Shown here piece after piece: positions 1 through 11,815 of a stretch of 64,000 nucleotides of DNA. The notes under the pieces are model-generated. The model saw only the letters and a list, made by a program, of their open reading frames with translations. It was not told the origin of the DNA and made no database searches. The stretch spans positions 92,883,764-92,947,763 of the forward strand of contig JAVGWX010000005.1 in the NCBI GenBank assembly GCA_036924085.1, read 5' to 3'. The DNA comes from Ariolimax columbianus (lineage: Eukaryota > Mollusca > Gastropoda > Stylommatophora > Arionidae). Position 1 is the first letter of the stretch. Every line of letters starts with the position of its first letter. The position numbers and the translations under genes are program-made.

Positions 1-312
1 TAGCTAGAAGAGACAAGGTCTCGCTCTCGAAACCAGTCCATGTAGACACGAGTGGGCAATCTCAACGACATATGTTTTGTCATGTCTGCCAAATGAAAAA
101 ATATGAGCTATCCATGGAAAGCAAAGTTCGAAGGATCTAGACGTCGAGGACGACACAGTGTCCACTGTTATGGGAACACAAGACAATCTATAAGAGACCG
201 AGAAAAAAAATACTAGAACTAGCCTGAGAGAAAGACAGCTGACAGAATAGTTTGCCTCTTTCTGGCAGTTCTCTGCTCGCCAGGGAACAAATGGGGCGAC
301 TAAGTAGGCACT
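1..312 (+). pseudogene. 3' end of a degraded LINE (C-terminal tail)
   Basis: Read on the plus strand in shifting frames, this stretch matches the C-terminal tail of the LINE fragment at 13,800-14,640. The shared order is a GNL/WFG-like patch, a basic EGSRRRGR patch near 125-150, an RQSIRDRE-like patch near 180-200, and a final 'ccagggaacaaatggggcgactaag' type ending around 282-306, which parallels 'ggggagcgactaag' at 14,607-14,620. Stops and frameshifts break it, and no RT core is present because the element continues left of the window. Basis: direct comparison of the two stretches; naming the family is inference. Confidence 0.5.
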
Positions 313-349
313 TCTGATTTGTCTATACATTAGGAACATCCATCTTTCA

Positions 350-2990
350 GAGCGATACTAATGTTAGGCCTACCAGCTTCCAGGGTGTAACTAATATTGT
401 GCTTACATTTATGCTGATAATAATGTTAGGTCTACATGCTATAGAATGAGAGAAATAGTAGACCTACCAGCGTTCAAGGTGAAAATAATAATAGGCCTGC
501 CAGCTTTCAATGTGATAATAATATTAGGCCTACAAGCTATAGAATGACACTAGTATTAATCCTGTCAGCTTTCAGGGTGATCATACCATTAGACCTGCCA
601 GCATTCAAAGTGACAATTAAAATTTGTCTACTAAAACTTAAAGTGACAATAATAGTATTCGTACTTTTAGATTGATAATAACGTAAGTCCTATACGTTTT
701 TAGAGTCATAGTGATGTTACTATTTGAATGGCAATAATATTAGGCCCATTTACGTTTTAGGTGACAATAGTATTAATTCTACCCACTATTAGATTGATAC
801 AAATATCAAGCCTTACACATTGTTAGAGTTATTGTAATGTTAAGCCCATTTACTTTTTGAATGAAAATATTATTAGGCTTACTACATTTTAGGTGATAAT
901 AATATTAGGTCCATCTACTTCTAAGGTCATAACAATATTAGGCCTAGCTACTATTAGAATTAAACTAATTTAAGGTCTACTGTTGGAGTGATGAAGTTAT
1001 AATAATGCAAGTTCTACAAACCTTTAGCGTGATACTAATATTATGCCTACAATTAAAACGATTAGGCCTTCCTACATTTCAAGTGATAATATTAGGTTCA
1101 GCTTTCATTGACTTTAATAGTATTAGACATGAAAATTGTTAAAATAATAGTTACTTTAGGAAAACTAACTTTTAAAGTGATACAGATATTAAGGACACTT
1201 ACTTTTAGATTGAAATAAATGGTGTATCTATTTTTAAAGTGGTTAGAGTATCAGAACTACCGCTTTTCAAGTGATACTAAAATTATATATAATTTTAGAG
1301 TGACAATATTATTAGTGATGTCTACTTTTAGAGGGACAATATTATTAGTGATGTCTACTTTTAGAGTGACTTTAATATTATATTTACTTTTATAAGAATA
1401 CTAATATGATACTTGCTTTTATAGCGACGCAAATAGTATAACTTACTCTAGTGCTTTCCTGGGTAAAAAGAAGCGACCACTTTTTCATTTCTTGTGGGTG
1501 GCTGAAGAAGATTGTTGATGTGGCTGGCAATCAAATCCTCCTAAAAACCATTGCTTTGAAACGGCACTGCAAATTACTGGAATCAGGTTTTTTTTCTCAA
1601 ATCTGGTTAGGTAAGTCAAATGCGGTGTTGGACCTATGATTCGACAAATGCGATGTTGGACCTATGATTCAACAAATGCGGTATTGGACCTATGATTCAA
1701 CAAATGCGGTGTTGGACCTATGATTCAATAAGTGAAGTGACCATAGAATAATATGCCAATTTTTAAAATGATACAAACATTATACCTACTTCGAGTATGA
1801 TACTAGTCTTATGACTACTACTATTGGGATACTTATATCATGTCTGCTTTCAGATTGACACTAAAATGAGGTATCTACTTTTAGAGTGATACAACTATTA
1901 GGTTTATCTACTTTAGGGTTAAACTAATATTATATCTTCTGTTAGAGTGATGCAAAAATTACAGCCATGCCTAATTATGAATTAAATTAATATTTAACCT
2001 GTTTTTTAGAGTGATACAAATATTAGGTTTACTTACATAATGGTTAAATTAATACATTATCTACTTTCAGAGTGATACAATAATTAGATATACTTACTTT
2101 TGAGTGAAACTAATATTATACCTACTTTTAAGCTGATACAAATATTGGGTCTACTTACTTTTAAGTTAAACTAGTATATGTCTACTTTTAGAGTGATACA
2201 CAAATTGAGTCTACTTACTTTTGAGTTAAACTAATATTATATCTACTTTCAAAGTGATACACATATTGCGTCAGCTTATTTTCGAGTTAAACTAAGATTA
2301 TATCTACTTTTATAGTGGTACTATCGTGAGGCACAACTACAACTTGACTGATAATATTATGAGTTTGGGTGACAATAATATTGCCAATGTGCAATGCTAA
2401 TAATATTAGGTCCATCTAGTGAACATTAGTAATACTAGATTTGTTAGTTTAAGTGTGATGTTAATGTAAGGTTTGCCTATTTTTACGTTGATAATAATAA
2501 TGAGCCTGTCTAATTTTATGGAGGTAACAAATTTAGTTCTACCTACATTTAGGTGATACAAATATTAGGTATTCTTATTTTTCAGGTGATAATAATTTAA
2601 ATCTATTTTAAAATTCATAATCATGTTGCTTCCATTTACTTCTACAGGTGTACTAATATTAGGCCTACTTTAAAAGTGATTTTCAATTTAGGCATACCAA
2701 TTTTACATTGATACTAGTAGCATGTTTGCATCTACATTTATAAAAATGCAAGGCATATAAACCTCTACAATGATGCTAATATTAGGCCTACTTATAAAGT
2801 GACAATAAAGTTAGACCAATGAACGTTTACAGTGATCATAATTTTATGCCAACCATACTTTACAGTGATATAGAGTGTTACGTCTAGCAACCTTTTCAGT
2901 TAAACTAAAGTATTACACCTGCTTTTAGAGTAATATTACAAATCAGGCTGCTTGTATAGTTATTACAATGTTAAGCCTAAATACATTTCT
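350..2990. repeat. Old, strongly diverged minisatellite (about 33-40 bp unit)
   Basis: The same phrases recur for 2.6 kb: 'agagtgatac', then 'aatattaggcc', then 'tactttta', at a spacing near 33-40 bp, with many indels and substitutions. The drift is too heavy to fix one unit length by eye. Frames are closed throughout, so it is non-coding. The array is interrupted by the younger 28-bp array at 1,618-1,730. Confidence 0.75.
1618..1730. repeat. 28-bp minisatellite, 4 copies
   Basis: Four near-identical copies of a 28-bp unit containing 'gcggtgttggacctatgatt'. They lie inside the older array and differ from it in sequence, so this is a separate local expansion. The 62-codon open frame across its left edge (1,451-1,639) has no recognisable domain. 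Confidence 0.9.
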
Positions 2991-3034
2991 TCTTCTTGTC
3001 TACTTGTCGCTCCACGCCGAGCATAGGGTCATCA

Positions 3035-3205
3035 GTATGCTCCTTGCAAAAAGTCGTTGCCAAATCACTTTGCAATAAATGCATTTAAGAATAGATTGGA
3101 TGCGTATAGCTTTAAGAGCAAGATAATGTAAATGAAACTGGTTATATACAAACTCTGCAGTCTTCTAAACCAGTATAAAGACGTTAAGTTAAGTTAAGCG
3201 TAATC
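3035..3205 (+). pseudogene. Possible LINE 3' tail with (TTAAG) end
   Basis: Around 3,078-3,125 the plus strand reads NAFKNRLDAY, which resembles the closing segment (NSFKNRLDKFW-like) of some metazoan LINE reverse transcriptases. About 60 bp later comes a short 'gttaagttaag' run that could be a simple-repeat 3' tail. Only the end would be present. The match is short and made from memory of the family. Confidence 0.3.
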
Positions 3206-3700
3206 TTGCACTGAATGTTGTTGTAGAAATTCGATTTTCATGATAGGATTGCTAGCTCCATGCTCAGCCTTCTTAAGCCACCTACGGAGTGAATTAGACA
3301 ACAGGTTTTAAAGTGAGCTTACCAATTCCTCTTCTCGGTGCCTTGGTATACGGTAAAAGAAGGAAGTCCCATATCATATACTGCCGTCAGAGAAGAAGTG
3401 TTAGGGAGGATTTCGTTGTACTAGACCTTAGTTTTCATAGATATATTGGTTAGTTCACTTCAAATTGCATTGATGTCCCTAATTTTAAGACATGAAACCT
3501 GTGTGTAGATTGGATCTAATATATATCATGATTAAACACGGTACTGTTGCAAAGAGAAGCAAGAGCTCTAACCCCTATTGGCCATGAAACAAATTATTCG
3601 CTAACTATTATTAATCCATTAAACTCATTTTTTTTAAAACATAAGTGTTTTACTTTAGTGAAGAAATGCAACCGGTTTGTAAAGGTAAATAAAAATGTAA
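3206..3700. other. No gene seen
   Basis: AT-rich sequence with no sustained open frame, no splice-flanked exon I can defend and no repeat unit. Confidence 0.5.
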
Positions 3701-3719
3701 TATTCGCTTAAGTGAATAT

Positions 3720-4700
3720 TTGCAAAACTTGTTATCCTCTGACGTAATATGGTTCCGTAAAACTCATTAATTCCATGTTGTATTACTCATTAACTACTTT
3801 AATAACCCGGTGAAATACTCATTAATCATTAATCACCTACGAATGACAGCATTGTAAAACGCATTATTCATTCCCAGTTTTCTGCTGTAAATCTCAATAT
3901 TCACCAACTTAGTTGTATGCTGCAAATTCCATTATCTACTTACTACATGTTGTGCAATAAAACTCATTATTGACTAAATTAGAGGACTCTTATGATGACT
4001 ATCTCATTATTCACTAATTTCATTTTCTGCTATAAATCTCAATATGGACTAGCTTAATGTGTTGCTGTTGAGCTTATTAATCGCGCAATTGATACCATTA
4101 TATAAAACGAACTATTTACTACTTTAATATCCCACTGTATAGTCATTAATCACTGACATATTTACGTGCTATAAAAGCCATTAATCACTGACATATTTAC
4201 GTGCTATAAAAGTCATTAATCACTGACATATTTACGTGATATAAAAGTCATTAATCACCGAATTATTTACGTGCTATAAAAGTCATTATTCACTGACACT
4301 TTTCTGCTGTAAAACTTATTATTCACTAACACTTTTCTGCTGTAAAACTCATTATTCACTAACACATTCTGCTGTAAAACTCATTATTAACTAACACTTT
4401 TCTGCTGTAAAACCCATTATTCACTAACACTTCTCTGCTGTAAAACTCATTATTCACTAACACTTTTCTGCTGTAAAACTCATTATTCGCTAACATATTA
4501 TCATGGTGTAAGTCTCTTTAGTAACTAACTTATTTTGTTGCTGTAAAACATATTACTCACTGACTTAAAACATTCCGTAAAATAAATTATTCACTATTTG
4601 AATTTGCCGCTGTAAAACACATTAATCATTAATTTAGTGCAATGCTGTGATACTCACGTTTCAGTTTCTTATTTTTGTATTGTAAAACTCATCATAGATT
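3720..4700. repeat. 33-bp minisatellite, diverged edges and a tidy core
   Basis: The unit contains 'ctgctgtaaaactcattatt' followed by 'cactaacactttt', 33 bp in total. Copies are near-identical between about 4,280 and 4,500 and degrade on both sides. Between 4,150 and 4,280 a sub-variant ('cactgacatatttacgtgc') repeats about four times. A tidy core with ragged edges fits expansion from the inside. Confidence 0.88.
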
Positions 4701-5144
4701 GAGTAAAGTCCTTAATCCAAAATTGTATTCCAAGACAAGATATCGAAATGAGCTTTAAAAAAACATTTCGCTACCTGGTACCATACACCTGTTCTGTCTG
4801 ATTTACTAACATGACTACATACACACATTTTACTATTCATTAGCTTAATACCGTGCAGGATAACTCATTGATTACTCGCTAAATTAATACAATTCCTTAA
4901 TTTTTATTTGGGAAATGGTTCTCTCCATTCTAGACAGTTGTAAATTGGTACATGGCCCACAGTTAGAGAATGCGAAGAATAGAAATAACCAGCGGACTTC
5001 AAGAAAAAGTGTGGACTTCGAACAATGAAGTCTCTAAACTCTCATTCCTGCAACGGTAACCTTTGTTGTAGTACCGCCTTTACGTCAAACTAATGTGAGG
5101 CACTTAGGAAGGGAACTGGTCACATAACCTCACAAGAACCTTCA
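4701..5144. other. No gene seen
   Basis: Unique-looking AT-rich sequence with short broken frames only. Confidence 0.5.
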
Positions 5145-5147
5145 TTT

Positions 5148-5395
5148 TCGTCTTCTTCTTCTGAAACGGACATTGTCTTACGTTGTGCTAAAGCTTACAC
5201 TATCTACCCATTTCGGTACAATTTTTACGACCGTGTATGTTTTCCCTCTTCGATCCCTATTATTTCGGCCAGGTTGCACGGAAAAGGCTAGTTTCCTGGA
5301 CTGCCAGTTGTAATCAGAATGCTGTCTTAGACAGCTCTGGTTAGCTGACTGACGCAAGCAGTCAACTATGAGTTGCTGGCTGCGTCTTCGGCCCC
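5148..5395 (-). mobile_element. Old diverged copy of the 365-bp (GAA)n-tailed SINE-like family
   Basis: This stretch aligns in order with the copies at 17,690 and 31,969. It has a cttcttcttct run at 5,150, an 'atttcggtaca' patch, 'ttccctcttcgatccct' at about 5,240-5,256, and a 'gacagctctggttagctgactgacg' type block near 5,330. It has many substitutions and indels and no visible target-site duplication, so it is the oldest of the four copies. The orientation is the same as the others: the GAA tail is the 3' end on the minus strand. Confidence 0.6.
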
Positions 5396-5399
5396 TTAT

Positions 5400-5790
5400 A
5401 AAAAGCTGAGGCCTAGTACAGAGAAGTTTCTAACATTTGACTCCCGACAGCAGTGTCACCTATACGGCTACCCACATTGTGTATACTGTCTTTACAAACA
5501 GGAAGGATTGTATTATGGTTCAGAATCTTTGTGTGCATATATTTATATTTATGATAACGATCATAGCTTTTGTCACGTCATTCTAGACAAAATATAGTCA
5601 ATAATTATAACAGGAAAGGCGATGATAGAACAAGGAGTCAGACAAAAAATAGACAAGATAACAGAACAGAAAGTGAACAATTAGCTAGACAGGATCCAAA
5701 TCCCCAACTTCAGAGGGATGCAAAGAAAGTCTTAAGTTAGTGAATTCTACCAAATTGACATTCACCTGAAAAAGGCGTTATTTTTAACTT
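5400..5790. other. No gene seen
   Basis: Contains a 74-codon open frame (5,373-5,597) that begins inside the old SINE copy and has no recognisable domain. I do not consider it a gene. Confidence 0.45.
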
Positions 5791-5805
5791 TACCTATCTA
5801 GCGGA

Positions 5806-6118
5806 AAACTATTGCAGCAATAGACTATAGACCTAAGTTAGGTCATCTCACGTCACCTATTGCAGCAATAGACTATAGACCTAAGTTAGGTCATCTCACG
5901 CCACCAATTGCAACAATAGGCTATAGTCCTAAGTTAGATCATCTCACGCCACCTATTGCAAAATAGACTATAGATCTAAGTTAGGCCATCTCACGCTAAC
6001 CTATTGCAACAATAGGTTATAGATCTAAGTTAGGCTATCTCACGCAAACCTTTTGCAACAATATACTATAGACCGAACTTTAACTCATCTTACGCCAAAC
6101 TATTGCAGGAATAGATTA
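5806..6118. repeat. 48-bp minisatellite with internal dyads, 6-7 copies
   Basis: The 48-bp unit starts 'attgcagcaatagactatag' and continues through 'acctaagttaggtcatctca'. Each unit carries two small palindromes: attgc-a-gcaat/attgcaacaat, and cctaagttagg. Copies diverge progressively to the right. Confidence 0.88.
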
Positions 6119-6119
6119 A

Positions 6120-6175
6120 ATACTAAAGCGTAGATCGTGACACAGAGGTTCGCGATTCGAATCTTAATCGTCTGT
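6120..6175 (+). other. Possible isolated Pol III B-box-like motif
   Basis: The stretch 'gcgattcgaatctta' near 6,150 resembles the tRNA T-arm/B-box (GGTTCGAATCC). It could be the relic of a tRNA-derived SINE head, but no A-box or body is visible. Confidence 0.2.
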
Positions 6176-6414
6176 GACTTACTTTACTTTCTTTTCTTTC
6201 GTCTGGTGCATATGTTTTTGATGTACTTATATTATACTTGTTGACTTTAGCAGTGTTGGCGATAATTTGTTTGTTGGATAGACTAGTAGTTTTAATTTGT
6301 TTACTAAAGTTGTGGTGACACGCTTTACCGCTAGAATATAAACCATTTTCATTATATACATACAACACTTTCTAGAATATCGGCAGATTGTCATTGTAAC
6401 AGGCATGTTCACTA

Positions 6415-7545
6415 TCATCAACTGTTGGACTGTCACACTAACTTCATGCTAACTGTCACACTAACATCATGCTAACTGTCACACTACCATCATGCTAACT
6501 GTTACACTAACTTCATGCTAGCTGTCACACTAACATCATGCTAACTGTTACACTAACTTCATGCTAGCTGTCACACTAACATCATGCTAACTGTTACACT
6601 AAATTCATGCTAACTGTCACACTAACATCATGCTAACTGTTACACTAAATTCATGCTAACTGTCACACTAACATCATGCTAACTGTTACACTAAATGCAT
6701 GCTAACTGTCACACTAACTTTATGCTTACTGTCACACTAACATCATGCTAACTGTTACACTAAATTCATGCTAACTGTCACACTAACATCATGCTAACTG
6801 TTACACTAACTTCATGCTAACTGTCACATTAACTTCATGCTAACTGTTACACTAACTTCATGCTAACTGTCACACTAACTTCATGCTAACTGTCACATTA
6901 ACTTCATGCTAACTGTCACACTAACTTATGCTAACTGTCATGATAATTTCATGTTAACTTCATATTGACTGTTTGGCTAACTGTCATACTTACTCTTAGC
7001 TACCTTTCATGCTAACTGAATACAAGCTGTCATTCTAACGTAACACTAACTGTTATGCTAAATAAATGCTAATTGTCATGCTAATTTTGCGCTAAATGTC
7101 ATGCTAACTTAATGCTAAATGTCATGCTAACTTAATACTAAGTGCCATGCTAACGTAATACTGTCATGCAAACTTAATGCTAACTGTCACACTAACTTAA
7201 TACTAACTGTCATGCTAACTTAATGCTAAATGGCATGCTAACTTAACGCTAACTGTCATTCTAACGTAATACTAACTGTCATGCTAACTTAATGCTAAAT
7301 GCCATGCTAACTTAATACTAACTGTCATGCTAACGTAATACTAACTGTCATGCTAATTTAATACTAAGTGTCATGCTAACTTAATACTAACTGTCATGCT
7401 AACTTAATACTAACTGTCATGCTAACTTAATACAAAGTGTCATGCTAACTGTCACACTTACTGTTAAGCTACCTGTCATGCCAACATCGCCGTAGTTGTC
7501 ATGCTACCTTCAAACTAACATCATACTAACTTCAGTTATTACCAC
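6415..7545. repeat. 23-bp minisatellite with dimeric sub-structure (~48 copies)
   Basis: The unit is 23 bp and contains 'actgtcacactaacttcatg'. From 6,415 to about 6,930, copies alternate between 'gtcacac' and 'gttacac' and between 'acatc' and 'acttc', which gives a 46-bp dimer. From about 7,030 to 7,440 the unit becomes 'actgtcatgctaacttaatg' and decays. Two subfamilies therefore sit side by side in one array. Confidence 0.9.
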
Positions 7546-8335
7546 TCACCGCCTGTTATTAGTAACAGCGTTTGGCGAGGCACTCTAAATTTAACTATAG
7601 ATCAAATCCTTGCTCGTGTGCCTGTCCTTGCTAATCACCATGTAGATGTTGCAGCAAACTCGATGTTAACGCTAATAAAAACTTGCCTTATTGAGTACCA
7701 TAATACACGTGTCAAAGCACTAGTATTTTTTATAAATGTTATTTATTTATTAATTTTGTTGTTAAATAAAAGAGAAATAATCAAGAGGGACAATATTTTA
7801 AGTCAGTGAAAGTATGTGCAGTACAGCCAATAATCCAAAATATTGCAAAAATAGATAGACCCTGACCTTTTAACACCTTATTCATCCGATTGAACCTCTG
7901 GTGCTCGCGACAAGTCAAGCAATGCAGTCACATCCGCACGTAAGTGTGTCTATGTATTTTATTCCTGTAACATACTCCAGTCGAACGCCTGATCACTGGA
8001 AACCGATACAGCTAACAACAATATACAATTTGTAATATTCACATAGGATTATTCCTCAGTTTGAACTACTATATACCGTATAGAGTAATATTACATACAT
8101 TCTCTTTAATTGTATACCCTTAGGGCGACTCTTGTTTCCTTGATACGCCTGTCTGTGCTGTGTTTATTCGTGTTTCGATGACCTGAAACTTTTATTTAAA
8201 AGTATAATCTATATTTTCTGTTTAATTTTGTTAAATGATTGGGAAATTCTTTCAAGCGAAGTTATTTAATAAATTTACATAACGGATAGGGAGTTAACAA
8301 TATTGGCACTATGTGAAGACGTGAAATAATCATAA
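7546..8335. other. No gene seen
   Basis: AT-rich sequence. The 63-codon frame at 7,618-7,809 has a hydrophobic C-terminus but no recognisable domain and starts from GTG. Confidence 0.45.
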
Positions 8336-8337
8336 TA

Positions 8338-8740
8338 ATAAGATTAAGAAGAAATTAGAAGAAAAAGAAAAAGATGAAGAATGGAAAAAAGAAGAACAAC
8401 AAGAACAAGAAGAAGCAACACTAAAAAGAAGAAGTTAGAAAAGGGGGGAACGCAGAAGTTGAAGAAGAAGAAGAAATAGTGGATGTAGGTAGAAGAGGGT
8501 GTGGAAACGGAGAATTGTTCAAGTAAGAAGAAGAAACATGAACAGAATATACAGAAAATAAAAGAACCAAGAGTAAAGGAAGAATAACAAGAATCAGAAT
8601 AAGCAGACACACGAAGAAGGAGACAAATGAAGAAGCAGACAAAATAAGAAACAGACAAATGATGAACCACAAGAATAAAGAACAAGGAAGAAGTAAAAGC
8701 AGCAGTAGAAATAGAAGTAGAAGACGAAAGGAAAACATAA
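8338..8740. repeat. Purine-rich (GAA/AAG) low-complexity tract
   Basis: The plus strand is almost all A and G, built from aga, gaa and aag triplets with scattered pyrimidines. It produces spurious Phe/Leu/Ser-rich frames on the minus strand. Confidence 0.85.
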
Positions 8741-9125
8741 TCTTAGATTTTCTACCAATGATCGCATGTTTTTACGGCTGCTACGATTACCCTACTTTCC
8801 ATAGCCTCGTTAAACGTTTTTGTCGCCGGAATGTAATTTTTCCAGTTGGCCTGAAAGAGTGTACAAAAATGGTGACCAAATCTCCCGCATACCTGAATGT
8901 TGTCGTGTTATTGTTACCCCCGTGTAGTCTTCAGTGAAGGTAGTTTGAACGTGTTTATTTACCAGACTAATCAATGCTGGTCTATGGCGGTGTTCTGTCG
9001 ATCAGTTCGATTAGCTGGCAGCTGTACGTATCGATAGTGTGTATCGTTTGGTGGGAGGGGTGAGTGTCTGGGAATGTTGAGATCGCTGTTTCTGAACGAT
9101 ACACCGCACAATAGATAACTACTCC
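8741..9125. other. No gene seen; short spaced inverted repeat
   Basis: Unique sequence. The motif 'gtgtatcgtt' near 9,040 is matched by its reverse complement 'aacgatacac' near 9,098, with a spacer of about 50 bp. Ten bases is short enough to be chance. Confidence 0.4.
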
Positions 9126-9127
9126 GG

Positions 9128-9360
9128 GGCGGTGGATAAGCACACATTAAAGACACCAGCTGATAACATTACAAAGCAGTCTCTGATATGGAATCCCCAA
9201 TTTAAGAGGAATAGATTTGAAAGAATATTAAGTGTAAGACATGAAAACAAGACCAGTACGAAGAAGAGAGCTCGAGTAGGACATCACATGTATCTAGAAG
9301 ACCTGGAAAGAACTGAAACGGAAGACCCGTGCTCCACAGGGATCTGAAAGACTTTCATTA
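9128..9360 (+). pseudogene. LINE C-terminal tail fragment (plus strand)
   Basis: Translation gives HTLKTPADNITKQSLIWNPQ, which parallels the IGHTLRKLVDNITRQAFFWN segment of the minus-strand fragment at 25,205-25,540. Both correspond to the conserved C-terminal tail that follows RT in RTE-like LINEs (WIGHTLRK..ITRQAL.WNPQGKR type). The copy ends near 'gtgctccacaggga', matching the CST/CSP end of the tail. No RT core is present, so it is 5'-truncated. Confidence 0.6.
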
Positions 9361-9559
9361 ATTTAATGAATTAAATGTTGAGGAAAGACTGCTTCGTTAA
9401 TGTTTACACAGGAAGAGCCAGCCTCTCGCTGATGCCTTGCTATGGTACTGTTATTTCTAACCTCTTGATGTGATGTTTCCGTTGGTTCTGTTCAGTTGGA
9501 GTTTCGATACTCAAATCATATATCAAGGTCTGCGAACAGATTAGTCCATGCGTCTTTCT

Positions 9560-10065
9560 CTTGTTTCTTCTTCTTCTTCTTCTTCTTCTTCGTCTCATTG
9601 TTCTTCTTCTTCTTCTATTCTTCATTTTCTTCTTCTTATTATTATTATTTATTTCCTCTTCTTCTCCTTGTTATTTTCTTCTCTTTGTTTTTGCTCTTGT
9701 TGTTCTAAATGTTGCTTTTTTACTCTGCAACTTATTCACCACCTTGTTTTCCTTGTTCTTCTTCTTTGTCTCCTTATTTTGTCTCTTATTGTTCGTGTTC
9801 TTCCTTTTGCTTCTCTTGTTCTTCATCTTGCTGCTCCTTTTGTTTCTTGTTTTTTTTATTTTCATGATTCTTTGTTTCTCGATATTCTTGTTTTTCTTAT
9901 TGTCCTTATTCTTGTTGCTGCTATTTTTCTTATTCTTATTCTTCTTCTTCTTCTTATTCTTCTTCTTCTTCTTCTTCTTGTTCTTCTTCTTTTTCTTCTT
10001 TGTTTCCTTTTTTTCTTCTTATTCTTCTCTTATTGTATTTCCTCTACTGCTTGTGCTTGTTATTT
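9560..10065. repeat. Pyrimidine-rich (TTC/CTT) low-complexity tract
   Basis: The plus strand is almost entirely T and C with ttc/ctt periodicity, interrupted by tta and ttg. It supports two open frames of over 300 codons that are poly-Leu/Phe/Ser. These are compositional artefacts, not genes. It is the opposite strand bias of the tract at 8,338-8,740. Confidence 0.88.
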
Positions 10066-10577
10066 TCATTATTCAACTACAACTTCTTCTACTACTCCTA
10101 CTACTACTACTGCTACTACAACTTTTACTACTACTAATACTACTATTATTACTACTGTTGCAGCCGCCGATAATACTACTGGTACTGCTACTACTACTAC
10201 TACTACTGCTAATTCTACTGGTACTACTACTACTATCACTACTACTATATCTGCCACAACCACTACTACACTTACTACTGCTACAACTACACCTAATACT
10301 ACTACATCGGCCACTACTACTACTACTTCTAATACACATACTACTACTACACATACTACTACTACACCTGCCAATATTACTACACTTATTACTACTACTA
10401 CTGCACCTACTACTACTACACCTGCTACTACTACTGCAATACTACTACTCCTACTACTTCTACTACTACAACAACTACTGCTGAGATTGCATCAACAATA
10501 ACGTCTACTGCTACTATTACTGTTGCTGCTATTATAACTACAAATATTACTACTTGTACTAGAATTGCTACTACTAT

Positions 10578-10618
<41 letters not shown>

Positions 10619-10643
10619 TTACTACTACTACTACTACTACTAT

Positions 10644-10678
<35 letters not shown>

Positions 10679-10690
10679 TCATTGCTACTA
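10066..10690. repeat. ACT trinucleotide microsatellite block
   Basis: Imperfect (ACT)n from about 10,080. The purest part is 10,570-10,678, around 36 triplets with three ATT changes. It is open in several frames (poly-Thr, poly-Leu, poly-Val) because the unit is one codon. None of these are credible proteins. Confidence 0.93.
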
Positions 10691-11279
10691 CGTCTGGTAT
10701 TATTATTTTTATTGATTCTCTATCAGAGTATATTGATTCTCTTTAATAATTTGTTGGTTTTCTTTCTTAGTTTGTTGGTTTTCAATGACACTTTATTGAT
10801 TCTATTTCCTATTCCTTTTCATTTGTGTCTGCATTATAACATTGTCTTACCCTTACACATCCCCTACCCACACCTGCGCTTGTATCTTTAGCATTGACCT
10901 CCAGTGCGTTTTTCAGACAGCTACACAAGACACGATCGTTTGCTATTTTTGGTTTCAAGTTCTTATCTTAGGAGCTAAACTATTCAAAGACACATTTTAA
11001 AAAGGAGATTTCTCGTGAGGCCAACAGTTAGTTCTTTCTATCCCACAATGCATCATTAACTCATTTGTGTTAATGTCTGTACCCAAATTCATCGTTTTTA
11101 GGATTCCATTTTCAATCCAATTACATGTGTGTCATCCTGAGATATTTTTCTTGTTTCCTTTTCCCTCAATTTGAAGCACATTGCCACCAATGCAGCTATC
11201 TTCTTACAGGAAGTCTGTATCAAGCACTCATGTGCGGTCTTGTCATTCTGCTTTTGAAGCAATTCGTGCTTCATGATAC
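10691..11279. other. No gene seen
   Basis: T-rich transition out of the microsatellite, then unique sequence. Overlapping short frames on both strands (11,098-11,358) have no recognisable domain. Confidence 0.45.
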
Positions 11280-11815
11280 CGTTGCTAGCTATATGAACAA
11301 TCTTCCTCAGTCGCATTTGACGATAGGCTTGGAAGGATGCAACAGCCCAATTATGTGACGCTCCTACTTGGAATGGAGAATGTGACTACTGTAGCCATCC
11401 AATCACGTCGTTATGTTGTTATTGTTGTTAGATGCTACTCGTGCTGAGTTAATTTAACTCTCGACGACTTTTCTTTCTTAGCTGGTTACACTGACTCCTC
11501 TTATATTTCGAGACGTTTTTGAGAATTTGGATCGGGTTCCTACTGGAAGTAGCGTAATGCCAGGCTTCCCTGTACGCTCACCACCATGGGGATTACATTG
11601 TAGATCCCCAACTCGTTGACCACACCGCTAGGACAAAGATTTGTTCCAGAAAGCCACCTGTTAAGTGAAGTGGGGGGGGGGGGGGGGGTCTTGATCAATG
11701 TCTCACCTGACCCTAAAGTTATTCTTCGCTTCCATAACAACCACTGTAGGCGCATCGTCCTTCCCTGTACGCGCATCGTCCTTCCCTGTACGCGCACGGT
11801 CCTTCCATCCTAGCT
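11280..11815. repeat. Unnamed interspersed repeat (family X), longest copy
   Basis: Several blocks recur elsewhere. The part near 11,283-11,330 ('gctagct...cagtcgcatttgacga') parallels 31,473-31,560. The part near 11,440-11,520 ('gagttaa', 'agctggttacactgactcct', then 'cgagacg') parallels 26,775-26,870, 40,365-40,415 and 51,605-51,690. The following 'cttgatcaatgt' with a bias to 'ctcacctgaccct' also matches 51,830-51,865. There is no coding domain. It contains a 17-G run at 11,672-11,688 and a 21-bp unit ('gcatcgtccttccctgtacgc') repeated about three times at 11,748-11,812. Confidence 0.5.
11672..11688 (+). repeat. Poly-G tract (17 G)
   Basis: Uninterrupted run of 17 G within family X. The length may be unreliable in an assembly. 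Confidence 0.9.

Noticed and set aside
9548..10501. Open frames of 307-317 codons (Leu/Phe/Ser/Thr-rich)
   Set aside because: They lie wholly in TTC- and ACT-type low-complexity DNA; several frames are open at once and the products have no domain.
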